Positions 1 to 9,109 of a DNA stretch of 64,000 nt are shown one piece after another. The stretch spans positions 2,451,514 through 2,515,513 of the forward strand of contig NZ_RBWE01000001.1 in NCBI RefSeq assembly GCF_003627965.1. Reading direction: 5' to 3'. The position numbers were made by a program, and so were the translations under genes. This stretch comes from Desulfofundulus salinus (GTDB taxonomy: Bacteria > Bacillota > Desulfotomaculia > Desulfotomaculales > Desulfovirgulaceae). The notes under the pieces were generated by a model. It was not told the origin of the DNA. It saw only the letters and a list, made by a program, of their open reading frames with translations, and searched no databases. Each line of letters begins with the position of its first letter. Positions within the stretch are counted from its first letter, which is position 1.

Positions 1-403
1 TGATCAGCTTGGAAAACTCGGAAGGCTGAAAACTAAAGGGACCGATATAAATCCAGCGCTGCGCACCCAGAGCTTCCCGTCCCAAAAAGATTACCGCGAT
101 TAGCATGACCAGGTTGAGTATATAAAGCCCCCGGGCGTGTTTACAAAGATCTTCGTAGGGTATATACATGATCGCCGCCATGACCCACAAACCAACAAAA
201 ATCCAGGCCAGCTGTCTGATAACGTAGGTATAGTCCAGGTGCAGGAGTTTCACGGCAAAAAAAAGATTCTTTAACTGGCTGAATGATTCATCGGTAAATT
301 CCAGGGTGGCGCTGCCGATGGCCACTAAACTAAAGAGAACCACCATGCCGGCGGCCAGGAGGAGGACATGATCAAGGCTGCGTGCAAACCGCTTACTAAC
401 CAA
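1..403 (-). CDS. rodA: RodA/FtsW-family rod-shape protein, 3' part outside the window
   Basis: Partial gene: the first 134 codons are inside and the rest lies beyond base 1. My translation begins LVSKRFARSLDHVLLL and reaches the family motif GAQRWIYIGPFSFQPSEFSK. Several hydrophobic segments fit a SEDS peptidoglycan polymerase that works with PBP2 in lateral wall synthesis. The start is TTG at 403, since an in-frame stop lies two codons upstream; the ribosome site there is weak. It follows minE behind a terminator, so a promoter in 404-470 is likely; an ATTATA at 448-453 (TATAAT on the minus strand) is a candidate -10. Its place at the end of the mre-PBP2-min block is usual in this lineage. 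Confidence 0.9.
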   Translation of the reverse strand, partial: MVSKRFARSLDHVLLLAAGMVVLFSLVAIGSATLEFTDESFSQLKNLFFAVKLLHLDYTYVIRQLAWIFVGLWVMAAIMYIPYEDLCKHARGLYILNLVMLIAVIFLGREALGAQRWIYIGPFSFQPSEFSKLI

Positions 404-469
404 GGAAAATCACCGCTTCTTCTGATATCCCTAAAACTACAGGTTTAATTATATACCACCTCCAGAGAC

Positions 470-506
470 AAAAAAAGCCCCGGGGTAATACCAAATTACC
501 ACAGGG
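470..506 (-). terminator. Rho-independent terminator after minE
   Basis: On the minus strand GGTAAT/ATTACC form an inner stem, extended by CCCTG/CGGGG after one mismatch and followed by a run of seven T. It would end the min operon before rodA. Confidence 0.8.
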
Positions 507-535
507 TCAGGGTATGGTGATTATGCGGTTGCCCC

Positions 536-829
536 TTAAATACCCGACGCCAGGTTCCTCGTCACGCGTTTCATACCCTTTACCGGAATGCTGGCCACCA
601 GGGCCACCTGGGTTTCATTGCTATCCAGGTTGATCTCCAGTGACTCCTCGTCAATGTCCATGTATTTTTCAATAACCTTGATCAATTCCGTCTTTAAGGT
701 TTGCAAGAGCTGGGGCGAAACACTGGCCCGGTCGTGCACCAGCACCAGGCGCAACCTCTCCTTGGCCACATTTTTACTCCCACCGGCTTCCCGCCCAAAA
801 ACGCGGTTTAAAAACTCCAGCAAGGCCAA
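536..829 (-). CDS. minE: Cell division topological specificity factor MinE
   Basis: 97 residues, slightly longer than the usual 85-90. The N-terminal membrane-binding helix (MALLEFLNRVFGR) is followed by the anti-MinCD strand RLRLVLVHDRA (about 26-36) and the C-terminal dimerisation domain. MinE stimulates MinD ATPase and drives Min movement along the membrane, keeping septa at midcell. It lies 17 bp downstream of minD on the same strand, in the order minC-minD-minE. Many Gram-positive rods use DivIVA rather than MinE; clostridial sporeformers often have MinE, which this gene fits. Confidence 0.95.
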   Translation of the reverse strand: MALLEFLNRVFGREAGGSKNVAKERLRLVLVHDRASVSPQLLQTLKTELIKVIEKYMDIDEESLEINLDSNETQVALVASIPVKGMKRVTRNLASGI

Positions 830-846
830 CCCCCCTTACCAGTAGA

Positions 847-1641
847 TTAGGACAAACCGATCATCCGCCGCAAAAAGCGAGATACAAAACCACCTTCGTC
901 CAGATTCATCATCGGTACCGGCTCTCCCTTGATCCGCCGGACAATATTGCGGTAAGCCCGTCCCGAACGGGAACGTTCATCCTGGACCACGGGTTCCCCG
1001 CGGTTGGTGCTGATCACTACCATCTCGTCTTCCGGCACTACCCCCAAAAGATCGATAGCCAGGATGTCGATAATATCCTCAATGCTCATCATATCCCCGT
1101 GGCGCACCATGCGCGGGCGAATACGGTTGATAATCAGCTTGGGGTCCCGCAGTTCGGCCGCCTCCAGAAGACCGATGATCCGGTCCGCATCCCGTACGGC
1201 AGCTACCTCGGGGGTAGTCACCACGATAGCCTTATCCGCCCCGGCAATGGCATTGCGAAAGCCCTGCTCGATCCCTGCCGGACAGTCAATAATCACGTAG
1301 TCGAATTCCTGCTTGAGTTCCTCACACAGGGCCTTCATCTGGTCCGGGCTAACCGCCGTTTTATCTTTAGTCTGGGCGGCGGGCAAAAGGAACAACCCCT
1401 CGAAGCGCTTGTCCTTGATCAAAGCCTGCCGCAGGCGGCAGTGCCCCCCGGTAACATCAGTTATATCGTAAACAATACGGTTTTCCAGCCCCAGGACCAC
1501 GTCCAGGTTGCGAAGCCCGATATCGGCATCCACCAGTACCACCCGGTGCCCGTGAGTGGCCAGGCCAGCCCCCAGGTTGGCCGTGGTGGTGGTTTTACCA
1601 ACTCCTCCCTTACCAGACGTAACTACGATGACCTCACCCAT
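847..1641 (-). CDS. minD: Septum site-determining ATPase MinD
   Basis: 264 residues with the deviant Walker A motif GKGGVGKTT (10-18), the DADIGLRNLD switch region and the C-terminal amphipathic membrane helix SRFLRRMIGL. MinD binds the membrane as an ATP dimer, recruits MinC and is released by MinE. Length and all key motifs are normal. It is translationally close to minC (33 bp) and minE (17 bp), so it is part of one operon with the PBP2-mre genes upstream. Confidence 0.98.
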   Translation of the reverse strand: MGEVIVVTSGKGGVGKTTTTANLGAGLATHGHRVVLVDADIGLRNLDVVLGLENRIVYDITDVTGGHCRLRQALIKDKRFEGLFLLPAAQTKDKTAVSPDQMKALCEELKQEFDYVIIDCPAGIEQGFRNAIAGADKAIVVTTPEVAAVRDADRIIGLLEAAELRDPKLIINRIRPRMVRHGDMMSIEDIIDILAIDLLGVVPEDEMVVISTNRGEPVVQDERSRSGRAYRNIVRRIKGEPVPMMNLDEGGFVSRFLRRMIGLS

Positions 1642-1673
1642 ATAAGAGCCTCCTCTTCAGCAGTTTCCCATTT

Positions 1674-2078
1674 TCATCCCTGGCGTTCCCCATTAAAAAT
1701 TTCGATCGTCACTACACCATTCTTTATCCGGGCCACTTCAGGCTGTTCGGGTTTTGAGCTCTGCTCATCCGGGGGGCGCGTAATGTGACCGGCAATGCGA
1801 AGCTGGGTGGGTTCCAGACGGAAGGCCAGCACCATGGCCTTTTCATTTCCACTGGCGCCGGCGTGAACTACACCCCGTACGGCACCCATCACAATGATGT
1901 TGCCCGTAGCCACCACCTCCGCCCCCGGGTTGATATCGCCAATAATGACGATATTGCCGTCGTAATGTACCCTTTGACCGGAACGCAAAGTGCGCTGAAT
2001 TAAAATCGTGTTATCATCAACCAGTTCATTGGCGCTAGACAGCCACCGGTGCTGCGGGTTCCCTCTCTCCTTGCCCAA
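1674..2078 (-). CDS. minC: Short MinC: C-terminal domain only
   Basis: 134 residues, against about 210-230 for a full MinC. The visible part is the C-terminal beta-helix domain, from LIQRTLRSGQRVHYDGNIV through GDINPGAEVVATGNIIVMGAVRGVVHAG to AGHITRPP. This domain dimerises and binds MinD. The N-terminal domain that blocks FtsZ assembly is absent: only about 25 residues precede the beta-helix, and only 96 bp separate the start from the PBP2 stop, so it is not hidden by a frameshift nearby. A 25-residue linker-like tail ends the protein. It may act through MinD with a partner encoded elsewhere; that is inference. Confidence 0.85.
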   Translation of the reverse strand: MGKERGNPQHRWLSSANELVDDNTILIQRTLRSGQRVHYDGNIVIIGDINPGAEVVATGNIIVMGAVRGVVHAGASGNEKAMVLAFRLEPTQLRIAGHITRPPDEQSSKPEQPEVARIKNGVVTIEIFNGERQG

Positions 2079-2137
2079 GGTGTATTCCCCCCAGTGGTGT
2101 TTTAAATTCTACAGGGCGTAACCAAATCCTGCTAGAT

Positions 2138-2161
2138 GAAAAAAAAAGGGCGGGATGCCCG
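2138..2161 (-). terminator. Rho-independent terminator between PBP2 and minC
   Basis: On the minus strand GCGGG-CAT-CCCGC is followed by CC and eight T. It sits just past the PBP2 stop. Read-through or a second promoter must supply the min genes. Confidence 0.75.
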
Positions 2162-2174
2162 CGTTGTTTTACTT

Positions 2175-4556
2175 TTAGCCATTGGGCTGGTGGTTGGCCC
2201 GGTCGTCGAGCGGTTCCTGAGCACCACCGTTCGCCGGGGGTTGTACACCGCCATTTGCCGGAGCCTGCCTGCTCCCTTGAGCCGGTGTTTGCACACCACC
2301 CGGCGGGCTTTCCCCGGTACCGGCATCCGGTGTGGACCCGCCCGCCGGCGGCCCAGGGGAGCTGTCCTGCCCCTGTCTTCCGGGTGACGCAACGGGGACG
2401 TCAGCCGGTGCTGTTGTACGCCGGGGCTGAACATTCCCGGACCCGCCGGTAGACCGGGGTGGCTGGAAACCGGGGGAAGGCGCATGTACGCCGTGGACGG
2501 TACCCGTTGCCTGCCCCTCTTTTGCCTGTTCCCCGGCTGCAGATAAGCCTGCGGTTGGAGGTGCATTTTTCAGGTCAAAGTAAGCATCCAGGATCTCCCT
2601 GGCCACGGAACCGGCGGCGGAGCTCCCCTGGCCGCCATATTCCACCACTACGGCCAGGGCCACTTCCGGCTTTTCATAGGGGGCAAAGGCCACAAAAAGG
2701 GCGTGATTGTCGTGGCCATGGACCTCGGCAGTTCCGGTTTTGGCAGCGGAACTGTACCCGGTCCCTGCAAGCACGCCTGCGGCGGTGCCGTCGGGCGGTA
2801 AAGTAACTTCGTGCATACCCTGGCGTAATATTTCCAGCGTACGGCTGGACACGTTGACCCGGCGGATTTCCTGGGGTGAAAACTGGGCCACCGTCTGGCC
2901 ATCGGGAGCCACAACCTTTTTAACCAGGTAAGGCTTGTAAAGAACACCCCCGTTGGCGATGGCCGCCACGTAGTTGGCCAGCTGGAGAGGAGTATAGTAG
3001 TTGTTACCCTGGCCAATGGCCATATCCAGGGTATCGTATTCCCGCCATTTCAATTCCCACTCTATCTTGTTATACCTGTCCTGCAAAGGGGCCAGACGCC
3101 TGTTCATTTCCCGCTCCAGGGCCGCCTTTTCCCCTTCGCCCGCGCCGGCCAGGCGCTTCTCATACTCCTTACGGATATCGTCCATTTGCTTCTGTACACT
3201 GTCCAGAAGGGGCTTCCACAGGTTGTACTTTTGCTCCGGTCCCGGGATGCGGCCGGCATGCTCCCCGGGCAACTCCAGCCCCGTCTTTTGTCCCAGGCCG
3301 AATTCCCGGGCATAGCGGGCAATGGACTCGGGGCCGAGCATTACCCCGACGGTCCAGAAAAACGTGTCGCAGGATACCTTAAGAGCCCGCACCACATCCA
3401 CCCGCCCGTGCCCGCCGGGCTTCCAGTCGACTTTGTATTTGTAACGCCCGGTATCGTTAATGGCGAATTGGGGAGTTATTTTGCCCAGTTCCAGCGCTGC
3501 CGCCGCCACTACCATTTTAAAGGTAGAACCCGGGGGATACAGGGCTATAGCCCGGTTGAGCAACGATTGATCCCGGGTAATTTTGGCCCAGGCCGCATTC
3601 CACTCCTTCCGGGAAAGGTCCCGGGTAAAGATGGTGGGATCATAGGTGGGATGGCTCGCCAGGGCCAGGATTTCTCCGGTATGCACATCGAGCACCACCG
3701 CCGCCCCGGCCCTGGCCTGGCTGTAACCCTCCTTTTGCACCCGGGCGATACCCCGGGCCAGCGCATCCTGGACCGCCCGCTGCAGCCGGGCATCAATGGT
3801 GAGCACCAGGTTGTTTCCCGGTACGGGCTCTTTTACGCCCAGATCCCTTACCGGCTGCCCCTGGGCATCCACCTCCACCTGTCGGGCACCCCGCTGGCCC
3901 CGCAAATAGGACTCAAAGGATTTTTCCAGGCCGTCCTTGCCCCAGGAGTCCCCCAGCCTGTAACCCTTGTCTTTATTCTCCTCAAGCTCCTTCTGATCCA
4001 TGATGCCCACGTAACCCAGGGTGGGCACCAGCAGGTCCCCATAGGGGTAGTGCCGCACCGGCCGCACATCGATGAGCACTCCCGGCAGCTCCAGCCGCTG
4101 TTCCTCAATACGGCTTACCGTTTCACTGGACACCTTATCGGCTATGGGCACCGGTTCATAGAGACGCAACTTCTGTTCGTTGAGTTTTTTATGGATTTCC
4201 TGTTCTATCTCCGCCACGCTCATGCCCTGGAAGGTTTTTTCCCCCACTAAAATACGGGCCAGCCTGGCAATCACCCGGTCGGTATCCTTGATGCCTAAAT
4301 AGGCAAAGGAAATGGTGTAGACCGGCTGGTTGCCCACGATGCGCACGCCGTTGCGGTCGAGAATTTCCCCCCGGGGGGCCATGATGGGAATCAACCGCAG
4401 GTGGTTCTGCTGGGCCATCATCTGATATTTGTCCGCCTCCACCAGCTGCAAATAGGCCAGGCGGATAAAGAGCACGGCAAAAGCGGCAATCACCAGACCC
4501 AGCAACACCTGTAACTTTTTCTCCAGCCTTTTTGCTGTTACCCCGTTTGTTGCCAC
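2175..4556 (-). CDS. mrdA: Penicillin-binding protein 2 (elongation transpeptidase) with long disordered tail
   Basis: A GTG start at 4556 is preferred because GGGGAAGGA lies six bases upstream; this gives 793 residues. One N-terminal membrane segment (about 16-35) is followed by the PBP dimer domain and the transpeptidase domain with SxxK in PPGSTFK (Ser344), SCD (about 395) and KTGT (about 606). Between the SCD motif and DMAIGQGN there is a charged, helical insert of some 65 residues (DSVQKQMDDIRKEYEKRL onward) that could form a coiled coil. The last 130 residues are rich in Pro, Gly, Ala and Gln and look disordered. It cross-links peptidoglycan during elongation with RodA and MreBCD, its genetic neighbours. 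Confidence 0.93.
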   Translation of the reverse strand: MATNGVTAKRLEKKLQVLLGLVIAAFAVLFIRLAYLQLVEADKYQMMAQQNHLRLIPIMAPRGEILDRNGVRIVGNQPVYTISFAYLGIKDTDRVIARLARILVGEKTFQGMSVAEIEQEIHKKLNEQKLRLYEPVPIADKVSSETVSRIEEQRLELPGVLIDVRPVRHYPYGDLLVPTLGYVGIMDQKELEENKDKGYRLGDSWGKDGLEKSFESYLRGQRGARQVEVDAQGQPVRDLGVKEPVPGNNLVLTIDARLQRAVQDALARGIARVQKEGYSQARAGAAVVLDVHTGEILALASHPTYDPTIFTRDLSRKEWNAAWAKITRDQSLLNRAIALYPPGSTFKMVVAAAALELGKITPQFAINDTGRYKYKVDWKPGGHGRVDVVRALKVSCDTFFWTVGVMLGPESIARYAREFGLGQKTGLELPGEHAGRIPGPEQKYNLWKPLLDSVQKQMDDIRKEYEKRLAGAGEGEKAALEREMNRRLAPLQDRYNKIEWELKWREYDTLDMAIGQGNNYYTPLQLANYVAAIANGGVLYKPYLVKKVVAPDGQTVAQFSPQEIRRVNVSSRTLEILRQGMHEVTLPPDGTAAGVLAGTGYSSAAKTGTAEVHGHDNHALFVAFAPYEKPEVALAVVVEYGGQGSSAAGSVAREILDAYFDLKNAPPTAGLSAAGEQAKEGQATGTVHGVHAPSPGFQPPRSTGGSGNVQPRRTTAPADVPVASPGRQGQDSSPGPPAGGSTPDAGTGESPPGGVQTPAQGSRQAPANGGVQPPANGGAQEPLDDRANHQPNG

Positions 4557-4620
4557 GGCGCATCCTTCCCCTGTCCTGCAAGCAGTACTTGCCTGCCGTT
4601 TGCACGCGCTCGCTCCGTTC

Positions 4621-4717
4621 CCCAGCACTCACTGCAATTGGGGTCTCTGATGGTATGATTGCTGACCATATGCAGCTTGAATACCTGTGCAGGTACCTGG
4701 ACCCGGTGAGTGCTGGG
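4621..4717. repeat. Inverted repeat in the mreD-PBP2 spacer
   Basis: CCCAGCACTCAC at 4621-4632 and its exact reverse complement GTGAGTGCTGGG at 4706-4717 frame about 70 bp of non-coding DNA. The same 12-mer occurs upstream of folC (15145-15156). Outside the arms, GGAGCGAGCG on the minus strand recalls the ends of the elements at 29573 and 44717, so this may be a remnant of that family. Confidence 0.5.
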
Positions 4718-4790
4718 TCGCTTCGTGCAAAACGGCGGCCATTTTCATCCTCTGTTGGTGGCGCTGAATGCGTCATGGGTGTCTACTAAA

Positions 4791-5318
4791 TTAAAACTGA
4801 CCCATTCTGAACCATCCCTTGAGGTAAAGGCGGTAAAGCTTGCGGTAAAATAACGGCACCAGCAGCGCATTGTACATGGCTGAAGGAAGGACCACCCCGA
4901 CCAGGGCCACTCCCGGAGGAATTTTGATCTGCAGGTATACCAGCAAGAGGTAATAAATTAACTGACTTACCATGGTGGCAAAAAAAGTCAACGCCATCAC
5001 TACCAGGCTGCTGTCCTTGTATAAACGGGATTCCGACCAGCCCACCAGATAACCGGCCACGGCAGTGGAGAGGGCGTTGAGGCCAAAATAGTTGCCGGTG
5101 ATAAAATCTTTCATCAAACCGGCAACAAACCCCCAGAAAGCCCCCTCCCGCTGCCCTCTCCAAAACGCATAAAAAACTACCAGTAAAAAAATTAAATCCG
5201 GCACCACACCTTTGACGCGGATCAGGTCCACCACCGTTACCTGCAGCAGCAGGGCCAGCAATAAAAACCCGGGCAGGACCAGCAAGCCCAACAAAGAAAA
5301 AACCTCCCGCACGGTCAT
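4791..5318 (-). CDS. mreD: Rod shape-determining membrane protein MreD
   Basis: 175 residues, five or so hydrophobic segments, with the family region GAFWGFVAGLMKDFITGNYF near residues 60-80. MreD is an integral membrane part of the elongasome linking MreC and PBP2-RodA to cytoplasmic MreB. It follows mreC on the same strand in the order mreB-mreC-mreD-mrdA. Length is normal. Function is assigned from family and position; sequence conservation in MreD is low, but the context is decisive. Confidence 0.93.
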   Translation of the reverse strand: MTVREVFSLLGLLVLPGFLLLALLLQVTVVDLIRVKGVVPDLIFLLVVFYAFWRGQREGAFWGFVAGLMKDFITGNYFGLNALSTAVAGYLVGWSESRLYKDSSLVVMALTFFATMVSQLIYYLLLVYLQIKIPPGVALVGVVLPSAMYNALLVPLFYRKLYRLYLKGWFRMGQF

Positions 5319-5384
5319 CTTTTCAATGGCAGCTCTTAAAGTAAAACGTCCGGCACACCATACCCGCTCACTTCCCGGCCCGGC

Positions 5385-6233
5385 TTACAGGGCCGGGAAG
5401 CGCACCCCGGTGATCACCAGCACTTCCTCCAGGCGGTTAAAATCCACAAAGGGCCGCACGGATGCTTCAAAGAAAAGACCGGTCGGATCCCTCTTCACAC
5501 TGGTTATTTCGCCAATGGGGACACCCTTGGTAAAAATACTCTTCGTACCGGAAGTAACCACCACCTGCCCCGGTCTCACGGGCATGTCGTTGGGTATGTG
5601 GATCATGCGCAGGCTGCCGGCACTCCCGGCGGTGCCCTCAACCATACCCGGTGTACGGCTGTCCTGCACTAAAGCGCTTACCGCACTGCGCGGGTCAGTA
5701 ATTAATAGAACGGTGGCGGTACGGTCGGTGGTGGCGATCACCCGCCCCACCAGACCCCGGGGAGTCAATACCGTCATGTTTTCCTTTATGCCCTGGGCCA
5801 GGCCCTTGTTGATGGTAATGGTGCTGAACCAGTTCCCCGGATCCCGGCCTATTACTGCCGCCGCGGTAACTTCAAGTCCGGAGTCGGCAGCGGGACCGCT
5901 TTTAAAATCCAGCAGCTTTTTCAGTCTTTCATTTTCCAAACGGAATTCCCTGGCCTGGTGAAGCTCGCCTTCCAGCCGGGCCACCTGCTCCGACAACTCG
6001 CTTGCCCGGCGCGACGCGTTAACCAGGGAAAGGGGGAAAGTGATCACATCCCTGACTCCCCGGCCCAGCCTGGTGGTTACCTGTTCTAAAGTGGCAAAGG
6101 TATCCACCAGTATCTTTTCCAGGGGCGTTGCTTCCACCCGGCTAAAGGCGGTCACCCGCATCACGTACAGGACCAGGACCAGCAAAATAACCAGAAAAAA
6201 AAGCCTCTTACCCGAAGTCAACGGGATCAACAC
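5385..6233 (-). CDS. mreC: Rod shape-determining protein MreC
   Basis: 282 residues from a GTG start at 6233. A membrane anchor (about 10-27) is followed by a coiled coil (about 75-112, SELSEQVARLEGELHQAREF) and the two-beta-barrel MreC domain, with GLVGRVIATTDRTATVLLI and GTKSIFTKGVPIGEI. MreC is extracytoplasmic, forms filaments and activates the RodA-PBP2 complex. The ATG four bases upstream in another frame stops after ten codons and is not the start. It is part of the mreB-mreC-mreD run, 18 bp downstream of mreB. Confidence 0.95.
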   Translation of the reverse strand: MLIPLTSGKRLFFLVILLVLVLYVMRVTAFSRVEATPLEKILVDTFATLEQVTTRLGRGVRDVITFPLSLVNASRRASELSEQVARLEGELHQAREFRLENERLKKLLDFKSGPAADSGLEVTAAAVIGRDPGNWFSTITINKGLAQGIKENMTVLTPRGLVGRVIATTDRTATVLLITDPRSAVSALVQDSRTPGMVEGTAGSAGSLRMIHIPNDMPVRPGQVVVTSGTKSIFTKGVPIGEITSVKRDPTGLFFEASVRPFVDFNRLEEVLVITGVRFPAL

Positions 6234-6251
6234 CTATCATTTTGTTACAGT

Positions 6252-7310
<1,059 letters not shown>

Positions 7311-8006
7311 CTAAATCAAACCTTTGGCCTTGAAACTGACGTACTTATTATCCCCAATAATCAGGTGATCCAGAACCTCTATGCCGATAATGCGCCCGAC
7401 CTCCTGCAGGCGCCTGGTCACCTCCAGGTCTTCCTGGCTGGGGGTTGGATCCCCGCTGGGGTGGTTGTGCAACAGGATCACTGCCGCTGCATTGCGGCGG
7501 ATGGCATTCTTAAATAATTCCCGGGGATGCACCGTGGAGGAATTAAGGGTTCCAATGGAAATGATCTCCCGGGCAATCACCTGGTTCCTGGTATTCAGCA
7601 ACAACGCCCGAAAATGCTCCCTGTCCAGGTGGCGCATTTCCTCCATGACCAAACAGGCTGCATCTTCGGGGCTTCTGATCACCGGCCGGGTTTCCCCGCC
7701 GGCCTGGGCAATGCGGCGACCCAGCTCCAGGGCCGCTTTCAACATGGCCGCCTTGGCCGGCCCGACACCCCGGACACTGCTCAACTCCTCCACTGAGGCG
7801 TCAACCAGGCCCCGCAGGCTGCCGAAATGCCGCAAAAGGGCCGCCGCCAGCTCCATGGCACTGGCCGTAGGCGTACCGGTGCGCAAAAGAACGGCCAAAA
7901 GCTCCAGATCCGTCAGCACCCCGGCGCCTTCCCTCAAAATACGCTCCCGGGGGCGCAGTTCCACGGGCATGTCCTTAATGGTAATGCGGTACGTTGGGGA
8001 ATCCAA
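7311..8006 (-). CDS. radC: RadC family JAB1/MPN-domain protein
   Basis: The RadC body has an N-terminal helix-hairpin-helix (VRGVGPAKAAML) and a C-terminal JAB domain with the metal-site motif HxHxSGDPTPSxxD (HNHPSGDPTPSQED). The start is uncertain: the frame is open upstream to 8132, overlapping maf, with an ATG at 8111. TTG at 8006 gives 231 residues, the usual family length, and has TGGAGG twelve bases upstream, a rather long spacing. The biochemical role of RadC is unsettled, the old DNA-repair name notwithstanding. It sits in the conserved maf-radC-mreB order. Confidence 0.92.
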   Translation of the reverse strand: MDSPTYRITIKDMPVELRPRERILREGAGVLTDLELLAVLLRTGTPTASAMELAAALLRHFGSLRGLVDASVEELSSVRGVGPAKAAMLKAALELGRRIAQAGGETRPVIRSPEDAACLVMEEMRHLDREHFRALLLNTRNQVIAREIISIGTLNSSTVHPRELFKNAIRRNAAAVILLHNHPSGDPTPSQEDLEVTRRLQEVGRIIGIEVLDHLIIGDNKYVSFKAKGLI

Positions 8007-8094
8007 GGCTCTCTGCGGCCTCCAGACACACGGAAAGATACCCGAAAGGGCTCCCGGGTACAATTGACCCACAGGAAAACTTTCGGGGAAAATC

Positions 8095-8688
8095 TCAGTT
8101 GTTTTGAACATACTCCAAAGGATCCACACCAAATTCCTTCAGCACCTGGGCCAAACGGGCCAGGGGAAGGCCGACCACATTAAAATAGCATCCCCTGATT
8201 CCGGCAATAAAAATTGCCCCCAGTCCCTGGGCAGCATAGGCCCCTGCCTTGTCCAGGGGTTCACCGGTGGCCACATACCTGGCAATTTCTTCTGCCGTCA
8301 GTGGTCTGAACTTAACCCGGGTGCGTTCATGGGTAACCACCCGGCGCCCGGAGGGTTTTTCTATCACCGCCACGCCTGTGTAAACTTCATGTTCGTTACC
8401 CGAAAGGAGGCTGAGCATCTCACTGGCCTCCCGGGTATCGGCCGGTTTGCCCAGGACCTTGTCGTGCCAGACCACCACAGTATCTGCCGCCACCACCAAC
8501 CCCTTGGAAATGGAGGGCGCCACGGCCCTGGCTTTTCTTAAGGCCAGCGTCTCTACCAGTTGATGGGGAGGCAAAGCTTCTTGCACCCCTTCCTCGACCC
8601 GGGGTACCACTACGGTGAAAGGTAAGCCCAGCTTTTCCAGCAACATGCTTCGGCGCGGCGAAGAAGAGGCCAGGTAAATGGGTAACAC
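8095..8688 (-). CDS. maf: Maf family nucleoside triphosphate pyrophosphatase
   Basis: 197 residues from a GTG start with GGAGG seven bases upstream. The Maf/HAM1-like signature is clear: LASSSPRRSMLLEKLG at the N-terminus, KARAVA, and AADTVVVWHDKVLGKP. These enzymes hydrolyse non-canonical or modified NTPs (dTTP/UTP-type in the YhdE group) and can restrict septation in Bacillus. It is the second gene of the operon behind the DUF4321 gene, next to radC. Confidence 0.95.
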   Translation of the reverse strand: MLPIYLASSSPRRSMLLEKLGLPFTVVVPRVEEGVQEALPPHQLVETLALRKARAVAPSISKGLVVAADTVVVWHDKVLGKPADTREASEMLSLLSGNEHEVYTGVAVIEKPSGRRVVTHERTRVKFRPLTAEEIARYVATGEPLDKAGAYAAQGLGAIFIAGIRGCYFNVVGLPLARLAQVLKEFGVDPLEYVQNN

Positions 8689-8707
8689 TTTTTAACCTCC
8701 ACCATTT

Positions 8708-8971
8708 TTAGAGTTTGCGGTATAAAAGATATCCCAAAAGTAAACCCAATGCCGTAAGGGGACTTAAGGTAAGGGTAAAACCAAAGGTGAGCCGCGCAAA
8801 ATGAAGATCTAAAGTAGCCGGGGCCAGGCCCACGGAGGCAAAAGGCTTAAGCATTGGCAAATAAGGAATGATCACTGCTCCCAGCGCGTCACCCACCAGG
8901 GCCCCGACCAGCATAAGAATTACCAGCAACCAGAAGTTTCTCTGGGGCTTGTACGCATTAGCCACAGTCAT
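8708..8971 (-). CDS. DUF4321 small membrane protein
   Basis: About 87 residues from an ATG at 8971; a GTG at 8995 would add eight. Two hydrophobic segments (WLLVILMLVGALVGDALGAV and LTALGLLLGYLLYRKL) flank an amphipathic middle. Small proteins of this type commonly precede maf in clostridia and have no assigned function. A promoter just upstream makes it the first gene of the maf-radC-mre-PBP2-min transcript. Confidence 0.75.
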   Translation of the reverse strand: MTVANAYKPQRNFWLLVILMLVGALVGDALGAVIIPYLPMLKPFASVGLAPATLDLHFARLTFGFTLTLSPLTALGLLLGYLLYRKL

Positions 8972-9006
8972 CACCCGGCAGCGAAAATTAACCACTTATC
9001 TGTACT

Positions 9007-9035
9007 AGTTTATCATTTTGCCTCTTTTGTGACAA
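9007..9035 (-). promoter_or_regulatory. Sigma-A type promoter for the maf-radC-mre operon
   Basis: On the minus strand TTGTCA, a 17-base spacer and TAAACT lie upstream of the DUF4321 gene. Confidence 0.55.
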
Positions 9036-9109
9036 GCTGCAATTCCGCCCTGTAAATGATTTCCACTTCCCCAGCATCGCTTCCGCCCGGCGGTATGGCG
9101 GGGCGGGTT

